Source of the DNA: Metaphire vulgaris
Taxonomy: Eukaryota; Annelida; Clitellata; Crassiclitellata; Megascolecidae
Reading direction: 5' to 3'
NCBI GenBank assembly: GCA_018105865.1
Contig: CM030840.1
Span: forward strand, 12,555,794 to 12,619,793
DNA: 64,000 bases
Shown here: one piece after another, positions 10,351 through 22,390 of the stretch
Layout of the letters: each line of letters begins with the position of its first letter
Numbering within the stretch: position 1 is the stretch's first letter
The notes under the pieces: generated by a model
Databases searched by the model: none
What the model was told of the DNA's origin: nothing
Seen by the model: the letters and a program-made list of their open reading frames with translations, nothing else
Program-made: the position numbers and the translations under genes

Positions 10351-12070
10351 CAGCTGTGTGAAAAAGTCCTGCACGCTTGAGATTTTATACTATTTTCTTC
10401 TGTTCTCTTGGTTTCTCTTAGTATCTTTCTCAAAAGAACTCTCCATATATCAATATTTATGTGTGATTTCATATGGAAACCCATTTTAGAGTAATGTTAT
10501 TAATTGCAAATCAAGCTTGATTTGGTTTTCAACAAGAATATATGCAAACGTAAGCACAGCTGTAGTTTTGGTCAATTTAGGATTTAAATCAACCAATGTG
10601 CAGCGACGCTGGGTGACCAATCAAAGATTGTGTAAGCTATCTGAAAGCAGCCAATCAGCGCAGCCATCGATTTGGCTATATATAGGTCTTCAAACGGCAC
10701 GAAATTTCTATTTCTATTTGGCTTCTGGCTTTAAGGCAAGTTCACCAGCATTGAGCAGCGGCATCACATCATTGTACTCCATGAAGAAGGCTATTCTTCT
10801 ACAGAAATAGCTAAGAGGGTGAAGTGTCATCGCACCACAGTGAGCAGAATGATTGAAAAATATAAACAGAATAGTTCGGTTGATGACAGGCACCGCTCTG
10901 GTACACCAAGGAAATCCACGGAGCGTCAAGACTGGACTCTGAGACACATTTAAATGAACAACAGAAAGTTGACTTCAAGGATCTGGGGTGAAAGATGCAG
11001 TGTAGAGGTGTGCACCAGCACAGTTAAACTGCTTGCCAAAGGTCTCGAAGGCTGCAGGGCTAGAAGTAAACCCTTCTTAACAGACCATTACAGACTTGCT
11101 TGGGCATAGAAGCATGCCAACTGGACTCTGATCAATGGGGAATGGTCATCTCCAGTGATGAAAGCAATTTCTACTTGACTGGAAATCAGTGTAACAAGTA
11201 TGTCAGGCGATTTCCAGGTGAAGAATTCAAACAGTACTGCCTGAATCTCTCTGTCAAGCATCCACTGCATGTCATGATATGGGGATGCATCGCAGCATCT
11301 GGTGTTGGTCGGATAAAGATAATCCAGAGAATGACGAATGCCAAGCAGTACATGGAAGTCCTGGAAAGTACTCTGCTTCCTTCAGTTCATCAACTTGTGA
11401 GGAAGGACTTCTTCTTCCAGGATGCCAATTCTCTTTTACCATCGAGCCAAATCTGTGCAATAGTGGAAGAAAAGCATAGAATTCGTCTTCTCGACTGGCC
11501 AGCTCAGAGCCCGGATCTGAACCCCATTGAGAATGTGTGGTCCAAAATTGGCTATGAAATCAGTAAAAATCATCCAACAAATAAGAGGGAGCTGATTGAA
11601 GCCATAATTGAAGCCTGGCATCATATTGTCACCAAAGATTCATTCATAAAGTGATCCACACGATGCCAAAGTGATGCCGCCTGGTAATAAGCAATAAGGG
11701 ATGGCTAATCTGATATTAAAACCATTTTTGTGTTTTAAAAGGTCCTTTTCAGGGCCATCAAACAACTAAAAGTAAAAACAAATAGCATAGGCCCCAGATA
11801 AACTTTAAAGTTTAAAAAAATTATGCCATGTCAACAAGCAATAATGCAAACAAACGATGCCACTTTTATGAAGCCATGCTCCAAAGGTGACAGTATACAC
11901 TAAACACCACCCAATCACACAATAATTAGTAAATTCTTACCAAAAACATCAATACCTATTGAAATATAATGAGATTTGCATATTCTAAATCATTAATGGT
12001 CATTCAGAGACTCGTAAAAGACAAAAACTCCCAAAATCCAATAAGCGTGCAGGACTTTTTCACACAGCTG
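10351..12070 (+). mobile_element. Tc1-type DNA transposon, full length, inactive
   Basis: 1720 bp bounded by the inverted termini CAGCTGTGTGAAAAAGTC and GACTTTTTCACACAGCTG, each next to TA, the Tc1/mariner target. CAGnnGTGTGAAAAAGT termini are typical of one animal Tc1 lineage. The interior encodes a broken transposase (next entry). Confidence 0.9.
10736..11654 (+). pseudogene. Tc1 transposase, disrupted
   Basis: The N-terminal DNA-binding part reads GKFTSIEQRHHIIVLHEEGY and RTTVSRMIEKYKQ with the linker SGTPRKSTERQ. An in-frame TAA follows TLRHI near 10951 and a TAG near 11107. After a frameshift the catalytic domain is open to 11654: SSDESNFYLTGNQ, HVMIWGCIA, FFQDAN and the DWPAQSPDLNPIENVWS block with the last acidic catalytic region. 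Two stops and a shift make it non-functional. Confidence 0.9.
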
Positions 12071-12529
12071 TACATGATTTACAAACGTTACACGTCACAT
12101 AATGCTTATTATTTGCCTCATGGCCCTCATTTAACCAAAACAGAACATTAGATACAGTTACATAGCAATTTTTCATATATTCAAGCGTTTTCAAATTTAG
12201 TATAACAGAAGTTACAGAACAGAAACTATTTTACCGGTACTGGCAAAATATGAGGTCTTCACTAGAGTTGGCCCACTGTGGATAACATCTTAACTAGATA
12301 GGACATAACGAATAAGAATAACCTAAATAAGACTGATTAATAATTATTTGTAACAAATAACGGTAGGCCAAATTTTAATGAAATCCTTTGGTAATTCTTT
12401 ATTTATCTATTCTATTCATTGTTTAGTTATTCTATGCGAGTACTCGACTCCAAAAAATTACTCGACTCCAATTTGGAGTCGAGTACTCGCGTTACTCGAG
12501 TTACTCGGCGCAGCCCTATAATACAGGAA

Positions 12530-13650
12530 CGTGATGGGCTGATGGCCATATACAGTATAAGTAGGTCATGACTCGTCTTCTTAGAGCACTGCGGTCTGTT
12601 GATCTAGCGTAGTTTCTGTGTTCGAATTCGAAGGCGGCTTTGGCGACGCTAGATCCAAAGAATTGCGAATGATGTTTATTTCTAATCAGCATGCAGTTGG
12701 AAATGTGTCGAGAGAATTTTCTCGAATCAATCGTAGGCCAAACACGACGAATTGACAATTATCACAAAATATAATAAGTTATGCAGCGCTTTGTCTATCT
12801 CACTCCAGGCTTTAATAAGCTCCATCATTCACATTATTCAAATACAATCGCCAATTACATTAAATGAAATCTTACCAGCAGTTAACGAATTTGAGTTATT
12901 TACAAACGCTTGATACGTTAATATAGAAATGAGTCTACAGGAAAGCTGCTCACCTGCTTGTTTGCCTTTTGAATGACATGACCTAATTTTAGGATGTTTA
13001 GAAATATGTACCTCAGAAAATTTCTTCCCACGTTGCAGCATTATCGTTCGATCCTGTAATACTCCGAGCGTTTGCATTATTAACAAGCGCTTGCATTATT
13101 AACAATGAATGCGATTAAACATAACGTTATTAAATCACTCCGTTTTCGAGTTACATGGAGAGTCTGTATATGGCGAACATCTCGTCAATTGTTAGGTTTT
13201 AATTAAATTTTTGAAGGTTTGACGCTGTGGTACGTTGCGTCGCCATCTAGCGAATGCAAATCGCAATTTCTCAAGGTTACGAGTTGTATTGGAGCTATAA
13301 TTATCAACGATCAATTAATAATTATGAAATACAATGTATCAACACAGCTACTGGGACTTCGCGTTCTCGATTGCTACCCAGGCTGGTCCTGAGAGTCGCT
13401 CAGAATCTAGGAGAAATTTCATCAGCAACGGTATTGGCGATAAGTTGTCTTGTCATCTTTGCAAATTGCTCCAGAACTCATGGGTTGACTCTGATGTTTA
13501 CTCAAAATGCTCTATTCGAGTCAAGTGGCAGGGGTTTCCCATCTTTGACTCCCGATGTTTACGACGCCTATTCAAAACCAATAGTCTCAATGACCGAGGG
13601 TTTAATTCGCCCACCTCCCCAATCAATTCTATCCAGACTCTATGCCTTTG
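12530..13650. other. Intergenic region, nothing recognised
   Basis: AT-rich DNA. One 167-codon plus-strand frame (13254-13757) ends inside a degraded MITE and shows no family features, so it is not called a gene. Confidence 0.5.
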
Positions 13651-13876
13651 GAGTTTTTTATCCAGACTCGAATAATGACTTGGCTGGAGGGGAAGAGACA
13701 GCTCAATGCAAAATTTGTGTCAGTGCCAAATTTTTTTGTGGGGAGAGGAGATTTTGAGTTTTTTTCTTGGGTATGGGGATCTCCCCTAACAGGCCTAGAT
13801 AAAACACTCTGCATAAATGATGATGCCCCTATTCCGAAGACGAAGAAGAAATTTACTGCATTAATTAATTATTTTG

Positions 13877-14006
13877 GGGGCGGAAGATGGCAGAGTGGGT
13901 TACGCGCTGGAGCGGAAGGCTGACGGAGCGAAGTTCAAGCCCCGTTAGCGCCCCTAGTGGCTTTCACACAGGCAGTAATGCATCCTAAGCCACTCTAAAT
14001 CACGCC
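13877..14006 (+). mobile_element. tRNA-derived SINE (Leu/Ser-like head), copy 2
   Basis: Near-identical in layout to the copy at 8171, with GGCAGAGTGGGTTACGCGC, CAAGCCCCGTTAGCGCCCC and the CACACAGGCAGTAATGC tail. The B box is altered (AAGTTCAAG). Confidence 0.8.
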
Positions 14007-14145
14007 GTAGAAACCTCGTCTACGGCCATCATCATCATCATCGTCGTCGTCGTCGTCATCATCATCACTCAATCCATAAGGAAAATCGAAACCAGTGGTG
14101 GGAAAGTGTCTGTTCACGACCCTTTCCTTTCTTTGGCCTCATGTG

Positions 14146-14375
14146 TACCCACGGGCGCCCGCACATTGGGGCAAGATGAGAATTTGCCCCCTCCCCCTGG
14201 AAAATGCAATACCAGTATTTCACATTGAAATTTGAAAACCTTGCTAAAATATTAGCAGTGATTAGCAGTGTTAAAATGTGTTTTGTCCCTCCTGAAAAAA
14301 ATTATGTGGCGTAATTAACCGTGACCATTGTGTTTTGCCCCCTCCTGGAAAATTTGTGTGGGCGCTCATGTGTGC
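14146..14375. mobile_element. CACGGGCGCCC MITE copy
   Basis: CACGGGCGCCCGCACATTGG to GGAAAATTTGTGTGGGCGC, related to the element at 27286-27503; both ends diverged. Confidence 0.6.
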
Positions 14376-15370
14376 GTGCCGCAGTTTGGGTGTTAAGTCC
14401 AGTCCATTCGAGAATATCGCCTGTCCATCTTGTCTTGGGTCTTCGCTACTACTGTATTTTACACTGCAGTAGGTAAAGGGATGGATTTTTAGGGGATTAT
14501 AGAAAGGTTGCACGTTGCCCATTAGGTCGTGATGACCGAGGAACCTACTGATCGACGGGAGAGCTTACTACCGGCCAGTGGCGTCGCGTAATGGAAGCTA
14601 GGGGATGTCCAGGCTTTCGCTAAAAATCTTGCTGCGTCTAAAAATTTCACAGCATAATAAGCATGCAGCTACTACGGTACTACTTTCCAAAGCGCTATAT
14701 AAATTTACGAGATTTCACTTACTTACTAATGGAAATAATAATCGTTTAAGATCGTTGCGCTTGCGTTTATTAATACTGCACTCTAACTTATTTACTAAAA
14801 TGCAGACTCACTTTTTAAAGTGTCTTAGGCCGAAGTCTTAGACGCTTTGAAGCCAAACTGTTGTAGACCTACATCAGTAAAATTCATATCAGGACGCGGG
14901 GAATGGGTGTCCCCATCAAAAACTAATTGCTGCGCCACGTCACTACTACCAACCCAAAATTCCCAAATGAATGGACCTTGCTGCTCGAACGTGTGCATGA
15001 CGCAGGGACAGATTAATTAAGCACCAGGGTTTTTTCTGTGGCGTTCATGGGCGTAAACTTCCATAGGTTCGAGCCCCCTCCACTTTTTGAGAGGCTGTGG
15101 GAAAGGTTAAGCGATCGGTTCCCGCTTTTTCAACCTAGTTGACGCCAATGGATTTATTTATTAATTAGGCTGACGCGGCATAGGCCTATACAGCAGCGAC
15201 CAGGAAGCACTTAGCCGTCACTCAGATCAGAGTCGAAGATCGCGTCTGGTGGCTAATCGGCTGGCTGCAAGTTGTAACGTAGACAGATTAAGGCGATGCG
15301 ATACTGTTTGCTGGACACGTAACAAGTTTCTCTTGTAAGTTGTAAATGAGCATCAAGTACTTCAAAAACT

Positions 15371-15780
<410 letters not shown>

Positions 15781-15911
15781 ACAGAGACGGACAGACAGAG
15801 TGAGACAAAGGGAGCAGTAACGGCTCCACATGCCATGGGGCGTCCGGGGGAACCGTGCCCCTTTATTGAATGCCTGGCCCCCAGTGGCCCTCCTTTTGGG
15901 ACCTTATATTT

Positions 15912-17151
15912 CAGAGTTTCCCAGATATTTTGGAACCGCGACCCACTTCAGCGGTTTTGTAACATTCCGAGACCCTAATCATAGCATGTAATATCAAAAA
16001 TGCATTAGGCCATCTGGCGGACGTTAGTTGAAAAGAATCTTCTGAATTTTAAATAAAAAAACAAGACAAAAGCTCTGATTCAATTCGAATGAAAATATGG
16101 CAAATATATTTGGCAGAATTATTTAGATTTGTATTCCATAGAAGACAAGAGGAGAGAAATAGATATTGAAATTGAATAATATCTTTTAAAAATTTCGCAG
16201 GAACATACCTTTGTTAGGCGTCTTAATAATCCTATGAATATGGCAAAATCGCTTAACCGCCAGGTCGTCCGCGGCTTTGTCTAATATTCAGAGCTTATCT
16301 ATTTGCTAGAGGAGTTTCACAGCAAAATGGTCGGAATACGCTTTCCTTGCGTTATTGACAAAGTAATGCTAATTTTTAAAAGTACCATAGGCTAGAGTTT
16401 CCTAAACTTTCTGTAACTGCGACCACTTCAGCGACTTTGTAACATGCCGTGACCCTAATCATAGCATGCAATATACAACAAAATGCACTAGGCCATCTGG
16501 CGAACGTTAGTTGCAAAGAAACGTCTGAGTTTTGAATAAATGGCAAAGCAAAAGTTCTGATTCAATTCGAATGAAAATATGGAAAATATATCAGGCATAA
16601 TTATTTACATTTTTCCATTTAAGACAAGAGGAGAGAAATAGATATTGAAATTTCTTGAAAATTATCTTTTTAAATTTTGCCAGGAACATACCTTCATTAC
16701 GCGTCTTAAAAATCCTATGAGTTTGGCAAAATCGCTTAACCGCCAGGTCAAATCACGGCAACTGGTGACTAGCGAGATTCCCTATTGTTTTTGGAGTTTC
16801 AGAGCAAAATGGTCGGAATACGCTTTCCTTGCGCTATTTCCGAAATAAGATTAATTTTAAAAAGTACTATAGGCCAGGGTTTCCTTAACTTTTTGCACGG
16901 CCCTTAAAAACTTATTGTCAACTATAATTGGATAAAACACTAATCATTTCAGTAAAAACCGTGTACGGGGAATTGTCGGCATATAAATTTCTTATAACCT
17001 AGGCCTAACTTGCAACTTTCAAGGCTTGTGACATTGTGGTATTGCTTAGAAAATGACACTCTTGAATTTAATTTCGCGCTACCCCACGACTCACTACACC
17101 CGTGAGACCCACTTTTGGGTCGCGATCCACAGTTTGGGAAACACCGCTATA
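15912..17151 (+). mobile_element. CAGGGTTTCCC hAT-type element with duplicated 5' half
   Basis: GAGTTTCCCAGATATTTTGG opens the copy. The segment from about 15912 to 16390 is repeated in the same order at about 16395-16870 (ACGTTAGTTG, GATTCAATTCGAATGAAAAT, GGAATACGCTTTCCTTGCG), then the normal right part runs to GCGATCCACAGTTTGGGAAA near 17147. Confidence 0.78.
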
Positions 17152-17252
17152 CTTACTACTACATACCTAACAGCAAATCGTTGGCCCCCATGTTTAGACG
17201 TTTCCACCCCAACGGCCCCCCACTTGCCAAATCCTGGAGCAGCCACTGAAAG
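17150..17252 (-). mobile_element. CAGTGGCGG-family MITE fragment
   Basis: Only the ACTTACTACTACATACCTAA to CTTGCCAAATCCTGGAGC part survives, abutting the hAT copy that ends near 17151. Another small fragment (GAATGCCTGGCCCCCAGTGG) lies at 15835-15905. Confidence 0.6.
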
Positions 17253-17518
17253 GGAGGGAGGGCGGGAGAGAGAGCGCTTCAGGTTCACAGCCAGTGTCTT
17301 GCGGTCGCTACGGTCAGCGCTACGCTGCGACCGGGTTAGGGAGGTCTTTGGTTCTCTGGCGAAGCTGCTGTTGTTGACGAAGAAAGATTCAATTCCCAAC
17401 GAAGACGTAAAAGAAGTTGAAGAACAACGAAGATCTCGGCAGAGAACACCATCGTTAAAGTCAGCTGTCGTCACCGTACGACGGAGGGGGTAGTCCGGTT
17501 GGTCCGTTCACTCGTACG

Positions 17519-17519
17519 C

Positions 17520-17564
<45 letters not shown>
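17519..17564 (+). repeat. (GAT)n microsatellite
   Basis: Pure GAT, about 15 units, just 3' of the Shisa-like stop codon and so possibly in its 3' UTR. Confidence 0.9.
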
Positions 17565-17565
<1 letters not shown>

Positions 17566-17581
17566 TCCTATGCGGTGGTAG

Positions 17582-17907
17582 TTATAATTCCTCCGTCTGA
17601 CCGAGGTTTTGCGTGCGCGGTCCGGTTGGTTCCTCGTCCTCCTCCTGCTCCGGCCAAGCGTCGCGGGCCTCGAGGCAGAGCGCCGTAGACGGAGGGGACT
17701 CTGAGGGTCCCCGCGGCGGCGGGAGACCGTTACTCGTGTGTGAGATGGTAAATATCTCGCGGTAGGAGGGGGGATTTTTGGAGAGGGTGTCGTAGGCGGG
17801 CGGGGCAAAGGCACAGGGGCTGCTAGGGTCGAAATCCGGAGGTGCGGTCGCCTGACCCGTTTCGCTAGTCTGTCGAGAGTTATGTGGACGAATTATGTCT
17901 CCGTTTT
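17582..17907 (-). CDS. Shisa-like exon: proline-rich tail with PPxY motifs
   Basis: The acceptor AAATTTCAG|AA opens a 108-codon frame ending in TAA at 17582. It contains PPDFDPSSPCAFAPPAY, NPPSYREIF, a proline/serine stretch and an acidic segment (WPEQEEDEEPTG). The long frame on the other phase here, with a polyhistidine run, comes from the adjacent (GAT)n tract and is not the gene. Confidence 0.8.
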
Positions 17908-19479
17908 CTGAAATTTATTTAAAATTAACCACGATTAAACCTACTGACGACAGTTTAAAATCTTTATCACGTGATTTTAAATCAAATACTAATAAATTTA
18001 AAATTTGACTATAGCAACTATTAATTAGACCTAGTAAGTGGAAAACGCGCAAGTTAAAGTAACCAAATGAAAGCGCTATAAAATTCACAATAGATTAATA
18101 AAAGAAGTTGGTCGAAATGGACCGAGTTAAAGTTCGAAAAGGTCGAACCATCGTGTGCTTAACCAGCGCAACCGAGTAAATAGTACCATAGGATGCTTGT
18201 ACCTAGTACCTAGGATACTTGTACTAGTACCTTGTGCATCGATACTGACCAGAATAGATGGTATTTTTGCACTGGCACCGGCGGTGACACAGGCAAAGTG
18301 ATCCGATCAGACCGAGAAGAAGGAATACAACAGTCATTATGATCCCAACGATGATAACCCAACTGCCGAGACAAAGTAAGTACAGACATAAACGAGGGAC
18401 ATGAACACACTTTCGTAGACTATTGAACTGTTGGTGATAATAATAATCTAACATCAGTCATTACGGTGAAAGTTTATCTACGGAAGCCCACAGTGCAGGG
18501 ATATTTTTACACCCATCTTACACCGCCCCAACATCCCTCCTCCAATTTGAGACCGACACCCCAAACACCCCCAATTTCATCATGGGATGAACTTTTTTGC
18601 CTGTCAGACTTTTTTTGGCAGAGAACCCCCAGAATTTACCGACACCCCACCCTACCCCCGACCAAAATTGATAATCCTAGAAATAGCCCTGCCCCCGTGG
18701 ACTTCTGTGCAATCAGTTGTCTAAACTGGTGACGAAACTGGAGATGAAAATGCGCGTCTATGATTAAAAAATTGGGGAGGAATGCGAACAGTGACTAAAA
18801 GGTAAAGGTAGGTCCCGTACTCGAGTCCGGGCGTTGGTTCGGGCGCTTATCTCCGGCCTGGGCAATCAGCGACGTAGGTGATATAAAGGCCATTAATCTG
18901 GGGTAGGCTGCCATTACTTTCCCCAGACCCACGTTATACCTTCGCAGCTTAACGCTGCTTCTCAGTTTACCACCGCCCTCTAGCAAGTAAGGCTGAGTCG
19001 ACCTTAGTGCTCCTGCAGGAATTGAACCCGCGACCTTCTGCTCCATCGTCCAGCGCTGTTACCAGTCTTCTAACTTCCCGCTAAGTGATCTTAATTGAGG
19101 GCTGTATAGACGAGGATTTTGGCTGATTTAACAAGCAAGTATCTCAGACAACTGTCAAATTGTGAAGTAATATATTATACAAAGTTACTTCAGCATACTC
19201 ATCGCTGTTGTTGGTGGTGTTGTTGTTGCTGCCGCTGCTGCCGCAGTAAGTTTTCGGACCTATAGAGATGGATTTATCGAGATCAGAGCAACAATACTTG
19301 GCAGTTGCATTTCCGCAGCAAAAGACAATCAGAGGCGTTCGCGTTGAATAGAACCTCCTCGAGTCGCTTCCAGTGCAAGGGAATTCCTCTACCAACTGGC
19401 CGTTAGCGTCACAATAGGCGGTGCAAATAAAGGAAAGCGTCTTACCTATTATACGCACAACAGATTTAACACGCAACAA
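17582..19479 (-). CDS. Shisa-like single-pass membrane adaptor gene
   Basis: Three visible exons: 19479-19199, 18362-18250 and 17907-17582. Joined, they keep one frame of 240 codons including the stop. Shisa proteins are type I membrane proteins of ER, Golgi and plasma membrane with a cysteine-rich luminal domain. Some act on Wnt/FGF receptors, others on AMPA receptors. Seen here: residues 19-79 carry the Cys pattern (AYC, FPC, FCCG, KYCCSD, TYC); 95-119 are a transmembrane helix (WVIIVGIIMTVVFLLLGL) followed by CLCHRRCQC; the cytoplasmic tail has two PPxY motifs (PPAY 167-170, PPSY 177-180) that typically bind WW-domain ubiquitin ligases, then an acidic C-terminus. No clear signal peptide precedes the Cys domain, so an upstream first exon probably exists; 19445 is a possible acceptor. 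Confidence 0.82.
18250..18362 (-). CDS. Shisa-like exon: transmembrane helix
   Basis: 113 bases between a strong acceptor (TTTGTCTCGGCAG|T) and donor TTCTG|GTCAGT. It encodes WVIIVGIIMTVVFLLLGL, then GSLCLCHRRCQCKN, a juxtamembrane Cys-rich patch that could be palmitoylated. A GTACTA donor slightly downstream is out of phase with the last exon. Confidence 0.8.
18797..19065 (-). mobile_element. tRNA-headed SINE inside Shisa-like intron 1
   Basis: Read on the minus strand it starts with a tRNA-like head (TGGTAACAGCGCTGGA as A box, GGTTCAATTCC as B box), then the body GCAGCGTTAAGCTGCGAAGG and AACGTGGGTCTGGGGAAAGT, ending CGGACTCGAGTACGGGACC TACCTTT. The tail matches the copies at 5043-5362 and 31915-32048. 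Confidence 0.75.
19199..19479 (-). CDS. Shisa-like exon: cysteine-rich domain
   Basis: It encodes the Shisa-type cysteine-rich domain with FCCGNATAKYCCSDLD at its core, then a Ser/Asn/Thr linker (SGSNNNTTNNSD) with glycosylation sequons. The donor GATGA|GTATGC leaves two bases that pair with one base of the next exon. The 5' limit is uncertain: either a Met at 19479 or an acceptor TAATAG|GT at 19445 after a T-rich stretch. Confidence 0.75.
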
Positions 19480-19518
19480 TTAATAAAGCCAAACCCCGCC
19501 ATGGAAAAGGTTTTTAAT

Positions 19519-19600
19519 TTAACCCCTTAACTGGGGATCCCGTATATATCCGTCCATTTTATACATTGAGTTACAGTTAAATACACGGTTAAGGAGTTAA
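19519..19600 (+). mobile_element. TTAACCCCTTAA palindromic MITE, copy 1
   Basis: 82 bp, starts TTAACCCCTTAACTGGGG and ends GGTTAAGGAGTTAA, with GGATCCC and TATATCCGTCCATTTT inside. TTAA at both outer ends fits a TTAA-targeting element. Confidence 0.8.
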
Positions 19601-19744
19601 TAATGAACGAAACTACAGCTCGTACAGCTTCGACCGAACATTTTGAAGACCAGTTCTTCACCATTTTGGGGTAGCCACGAGAGGAGACCGGGGGCGGTGG
19701 AGGGGGGGACGAGCCACCCTATTCGGGCTGAGGTCTGTCGTGGG

Positions 19745-19901
19745 CAGTGTTTTATCCAGACTCCAGGCCTTTGGGGGTGGAAATTGACTTGGCTGGAGGA
19801 GAAGAGGCACAGTTTAATGCTATTTTTTCAGTGCTGGGATTGGGGGGAGATTTTGAGGGTTTTGGGGGAGATCTCTCATAACAGGCCTGGATAAAACACT
19901 G
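19745..19901. mobile_element. CAGTGTTTTATCCAG MITE, exact 8-bp duplication
   Basis: 157 bp from CAGTGTTTTATCCAGACTCC to GGCCTGGATAAAACACTG, with GTCGTGGG on both sides (19737-19744, 19902-19909). Related degraded copies lie at 13655-13808, 53908-54078, 60685-60862 and 62230-62435. Confidence 0.9.
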
Positions 19902-20399
19902 GTCGTGGGATTTACGAAAAACCAATTATAATTTTTGGGAATGTAGAGTGATTGTCAACAGACTCTGTATGGGTAGCTGTATTTAGAGCTTTTGGCCACT
20001 CAGAAATAACTCATGATTTAAGTCTTTTAACGTAAACTTCGTACCAGAGTTCATCGTCTAATCCCAATAATACGCAAAGTTCAAGATCTGAATCTAGTAT
20101 TGTTCTGGTATTTTTCGTCTGGGGCTCCGTCTTAGACCCTGTTCGGGGAGTTCGTCACACTCCCTCAGAGCCCTATAGTCTGGACTGGAAATGCAAGCCT
20201 GTAGAGGCCTTGCTGCGCCTCTATTCCAGAACCCTGGTTACGCCAATGTTCTTCGCTTAGGAAATCGTTAAAACGACGAAAATCTTGGCTTTGGAGTTCA
20301 CTTAGCGTCTTTCGTTACTAACTCTATCAGTCTATCATAGCTAATAAGACTATGGGAAACCGATTGACATAAATGATCTAGCATTCATAGTTAATAGAC

Positions 20400-20433
20400 G
20401 ACGACGACGACGACGATGATGATGATGATGATG

Positions 20434-20511
<78 letters not shown>

Positions 20512-20512
20512 C
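20400..20512 (+). repeat. (GAC)n(GAT)n(AAT)n compound microsatellite
   Basis: GAC, then GAT, then AAT units. Between 20770 and 21700 no gene or repeat is recognised. Confidence 0.9.
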
Positions 20513-20574
20513 AATAATGACAAGGTTCAAAGTGGTCCAGGAGGTGTGAGAACCACTGTTGTACCCTTCCAATC

Positions 20575-20765
20575 CAGTGGCGGCTCCAGGATTTGGCAAG
20601 TGGGGGGGGGCGTTGGGGTGGCAACTTCTAATCATGGAGGGGGAAACCATTTGTTGTTTAATGTATGGAGCATTAAGTATAGGGTCCCAACTGGGGGCCC
20701 ACTGGGAGGCCAGGCTCTCAATAGGGGGTACGGGCCCCCTGGCCCCTCCGGTGGAGCCGCCACTG
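20575..20765 (+). mobile_element. CAGTGGCGGCTC hAT-type MITE, 191 bp
   Basis: Same family as 40773-40960 (ends CAGTGGCGGCTCCAGG and GGAGCCGCCACTG), flanked by TTCCAATC and ATCCAATC, 7/8. Confidence 0.88.
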
Positions 20766-21934
20766 ATCCAATCTAGTATCCTATACTACTGAGGTTTGAT
20801 GTTTTGGATGGGCGATTTACCAACCTGCCGCTGAATATTCAGTTAGTAACAATCCAACAAAAAGAATCAGTAGAATCGCCGAAAGTCTCGTAAAATCAGT
20901 CGCTAAATTCGGCATTTTCACGACAAATCCTGACGCTTCCTTTGCCCACAAATGTCGACTGAATTTCCAAACGTAGTCGTCACACTGTCTTTAGATCTAC
21001 ACCTGTTTCATTTATAGATGTAATTTCTATCGCAGGCAAACGCAAGTTCATAACCAAAATGTCATGCTTTTCGCAAAAAATACTTCAAATTACTAGTTAA
21101 ATATTTAACAACCGTACGTTCCTGCTCCGTGTGGATAGCCTACGAGTTGGAAAAAACGGTAATATGAAATGGTTTCTAACTACTCAATCTTTTATTGGCG
21201 TTGGATATTGAACAGTGTGCGGGGATTGAGAGTACATCTGACTTGGCTGTTATCTAATAGAGAATCTGCTTGTTTTGCTCTTAGAACTTGCAGTAAAGCG
21301 TTGTAGCGAGAAACGGGTGAAGATACTCCAAATGCGGAGGCGACGACCAAGCTGTACTCGATGTCAAGAAGGCCATAGCATATCAATTTCGACCAATTCG
21401 TAAACACTTGTGTCTCGAAAGTTTGAAGAGACCCAAAGAGCACAGCCGACGGAGGCTGGGGGGGCAATAGAGAGATACTTTCAATATCAAGACTAATGAC
21501 GGTTTAGCGAAAGCTCGATGAGCAATAATATTATTGCAAACAATTCCCGTTACAAGGAAGTCACTGAAAAGCAACGCTGGAGGCACGAAAGATATTTCGG
21601 ATTATCCCGTGATGAAGCGATTCAAATATCGGTTGCGTCATGTGTTGAAATTTTAATTCTTCTTCCTGATCCTTTTCTTCAACTTTTGTCAGGGGCGTAG
21701 CGACGGGAGAGAAGGGTCGGTATATACAGTATACCCCCAAATTAGTATATATAATAAAGTATATATAACATCTATACACATATATACAACATATATGACA
21801 CATATATTATATATATATTATATATACATTAATATATGCCCCAGCTTTAAAATACTTCTGTCATTATGAACTTTCGTATAAACTCAAATTTGTACTGTGA
21901 TGACCACCTCTTATACTACCCCACTGATCCAATC

Positions 21935-22390
<456 letters not shown>

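Larger units (their letters stand above)
10263..12518. mobile_element. hAT-like element carrying a nested Tc1 element
   Basis: The termini are TAGGGCTGCGC on the left and its inverse GCGCAGCCCTA on the right, followed inward by GAGTACTCGAGTACTCG-type motifs. It is flanked by TTATACAG (10255-10262) and TAATACAG (12519-12526), a 7/8 match to an 8-bp target duplication as made by hAT transposases. All but about 530 bases is the nested Tc1, so this was a small non-autonomous element before the insertion. Confidence 0.8.

Noticed and set aside
13254..13757. 167-codon plus-strand open frame
   Set aside because: It ends in a degraded MITE, shows no domain, and has low-complexity-free but unconserved-looking sequence; chance cannot be excluded.
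17461..17814. 117-codon minus-strand frame with polyhistidine
   Set aside because: It is the wrong phase of the Shisa-like last exon plus the GAT microsatellite.
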